The translations under genes and the position numbers were made by a program. 50,698 nucleotides of DNA. It comes from Paracoccus sediminilitoris (lineage in GTDB: Bacteria > Pseudomonadota > Alphaproteobacteria > Rhodobacterales > Rhodobacteraceae). This document shows positions 50,592 through 50,698 of this stretch, piece by piece. Location: assembly GCF_003259195.1 (NCBI RefSeq), contig NZ_QJPK01000026.1, positions 1 to 50,698 of the forward strand, written 5' to 3'. Every line of letters starts with the position of its first letter. The first letter of the stretch is position 1. The notes beneath the pieces were generated by a model. That model was not told the DNA's origin and searched no databases. It saw nothing but the letters and a program-made list of their open reading frames with translations.

Positions 50592-50698
50592 CTAGCCGAG
50601 GGCGTATCCTGTGCCGCGGACGGTTCGGACCGGGTTGTCGCCGCCGTTTTGCATCAGTGCCTTGCGCAGGCGGCCGACATGGACGTCGATGGTGCGGG
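50592..50698 (-). CDS. PhoB-like response regulator, C-terminal end (partial at window edge)
   Basis: The minus strand reads [20 protein letters not shown], then [14 protein letters not shown] and a TAG stop at 50592-50594. This is the C-terminal recognition helix and wing of an OmpR/PhoB-family regulator. The [23 protein letters not shown] form is typical of PhoB. The rest lies beyond the window. It converges on the doxX gene with 39 bp between stops. Confidence 0.75.
   Translation of the reverse strand, partial: RTIDVHVGRLRKALMQNGGDNPVRTVRGTGYALG

Overview
The window is GC-rich DNA from an alphaproteobacterium, most probably a Rhodobacterales of the Paracoccus/Rhodobacter type. The evidence is the codon bias, tightly overlapping operons (ATGA and TGATG junctions), a BigR/SqrR-type sulfur repressor, a Hint-domain RTX protein, and a ChvE/GguABC plus YtfQRT-YjfF sugar locus. 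It is metabolically rich accessory DNA bounded by mobile-element debris. It could lie on a chromosome, chromid or megaplasmid; the sequence does not decide. No rRNA, tRNA or CRISPR array was seen.

Layout: (1) 1-1.85 kb is a graveyard: a large serine recombinase fragment, an NAD(P)H-quinone oxidoreductase fragment and a decayed IS5/IS427-type transposase. (2) 1.86-5.83 kb is a sulfide/persulfide detoxification locus: bigR divergent from pmpA-pmpB-blh-sulP. (3) 5.84-12.7 kb is a quinate/shikimate-type catabolic operon: LysR, TctC-B-A transporter, AroE-like dehydrogenase, QuiC-like dehydroshikimate dehydratase. (4) 12.8-14.24 kb holds a DUF1206 membrane protein and a frameshifted small exported protein. 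(5) 14.85-21.15 kb holds a compact five-gene operon (thermostable-hemolysin family protein, AMP-dependent ligase, SDR, TauD-type dioxygenase, DUF6134) divergent from an OmpR-type two-component system, with an AAGCTT-N5-AAGCTT direct repeat between them. This is the best candidate for an undescribed system. (6) 21.2-25.4 kb is an L,D-transpeptidase followed by a copper cluster: Cys/His-rich exported protein, DUF305, CueR, glutaredoxin-MauE fusion, membrane DUF305 and an Asp/Gly/His repeat protein. (7) 25.4-30.5 kb: NarL-type two-component system, Hint/RTX secreted protein, isochorismatase-like hydrolase. (8) 30.6-46.2 kb: GbpR-type LysR divergent from a long sugar locus: ChvE-GguA-GguB, GguC, an IlvD/Edd-type aldonate dehydratase, a Gfo/Idh dehydrogenase, a semialdehyde dehydrogenase, a second ABC importer (YtfQ-R-T-YjfF) and aldose 1-epimerase. 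This fits oxidative L-arabinose/D-galactose use. (9) 46.2-47.9 kb: ISNCY/IS1202-like element with a frameshifted transposase. (10) 48.1-50.55 kb: a bufferin-type metal-response operon (bufA1, bufB, bufC, doxX/bufD) in which the first three genes carry about six frameshifts. (11) The right edge cuts the C-terminus of a PhoB-like regulator on the minus strand.

Recurring themes are metal and sulfur stress handling and uptake plus oxidation of plant-derived compounds. All three periplasmic binding-protein genes (tctC, chvE, ytfQ) are followed by a strong intercistronic hairpin. Small frame-disrupting indels concentrate in the last 4 kb and at 13.8-14.2 kb. They mark either genuine gene decay or local assembly error.
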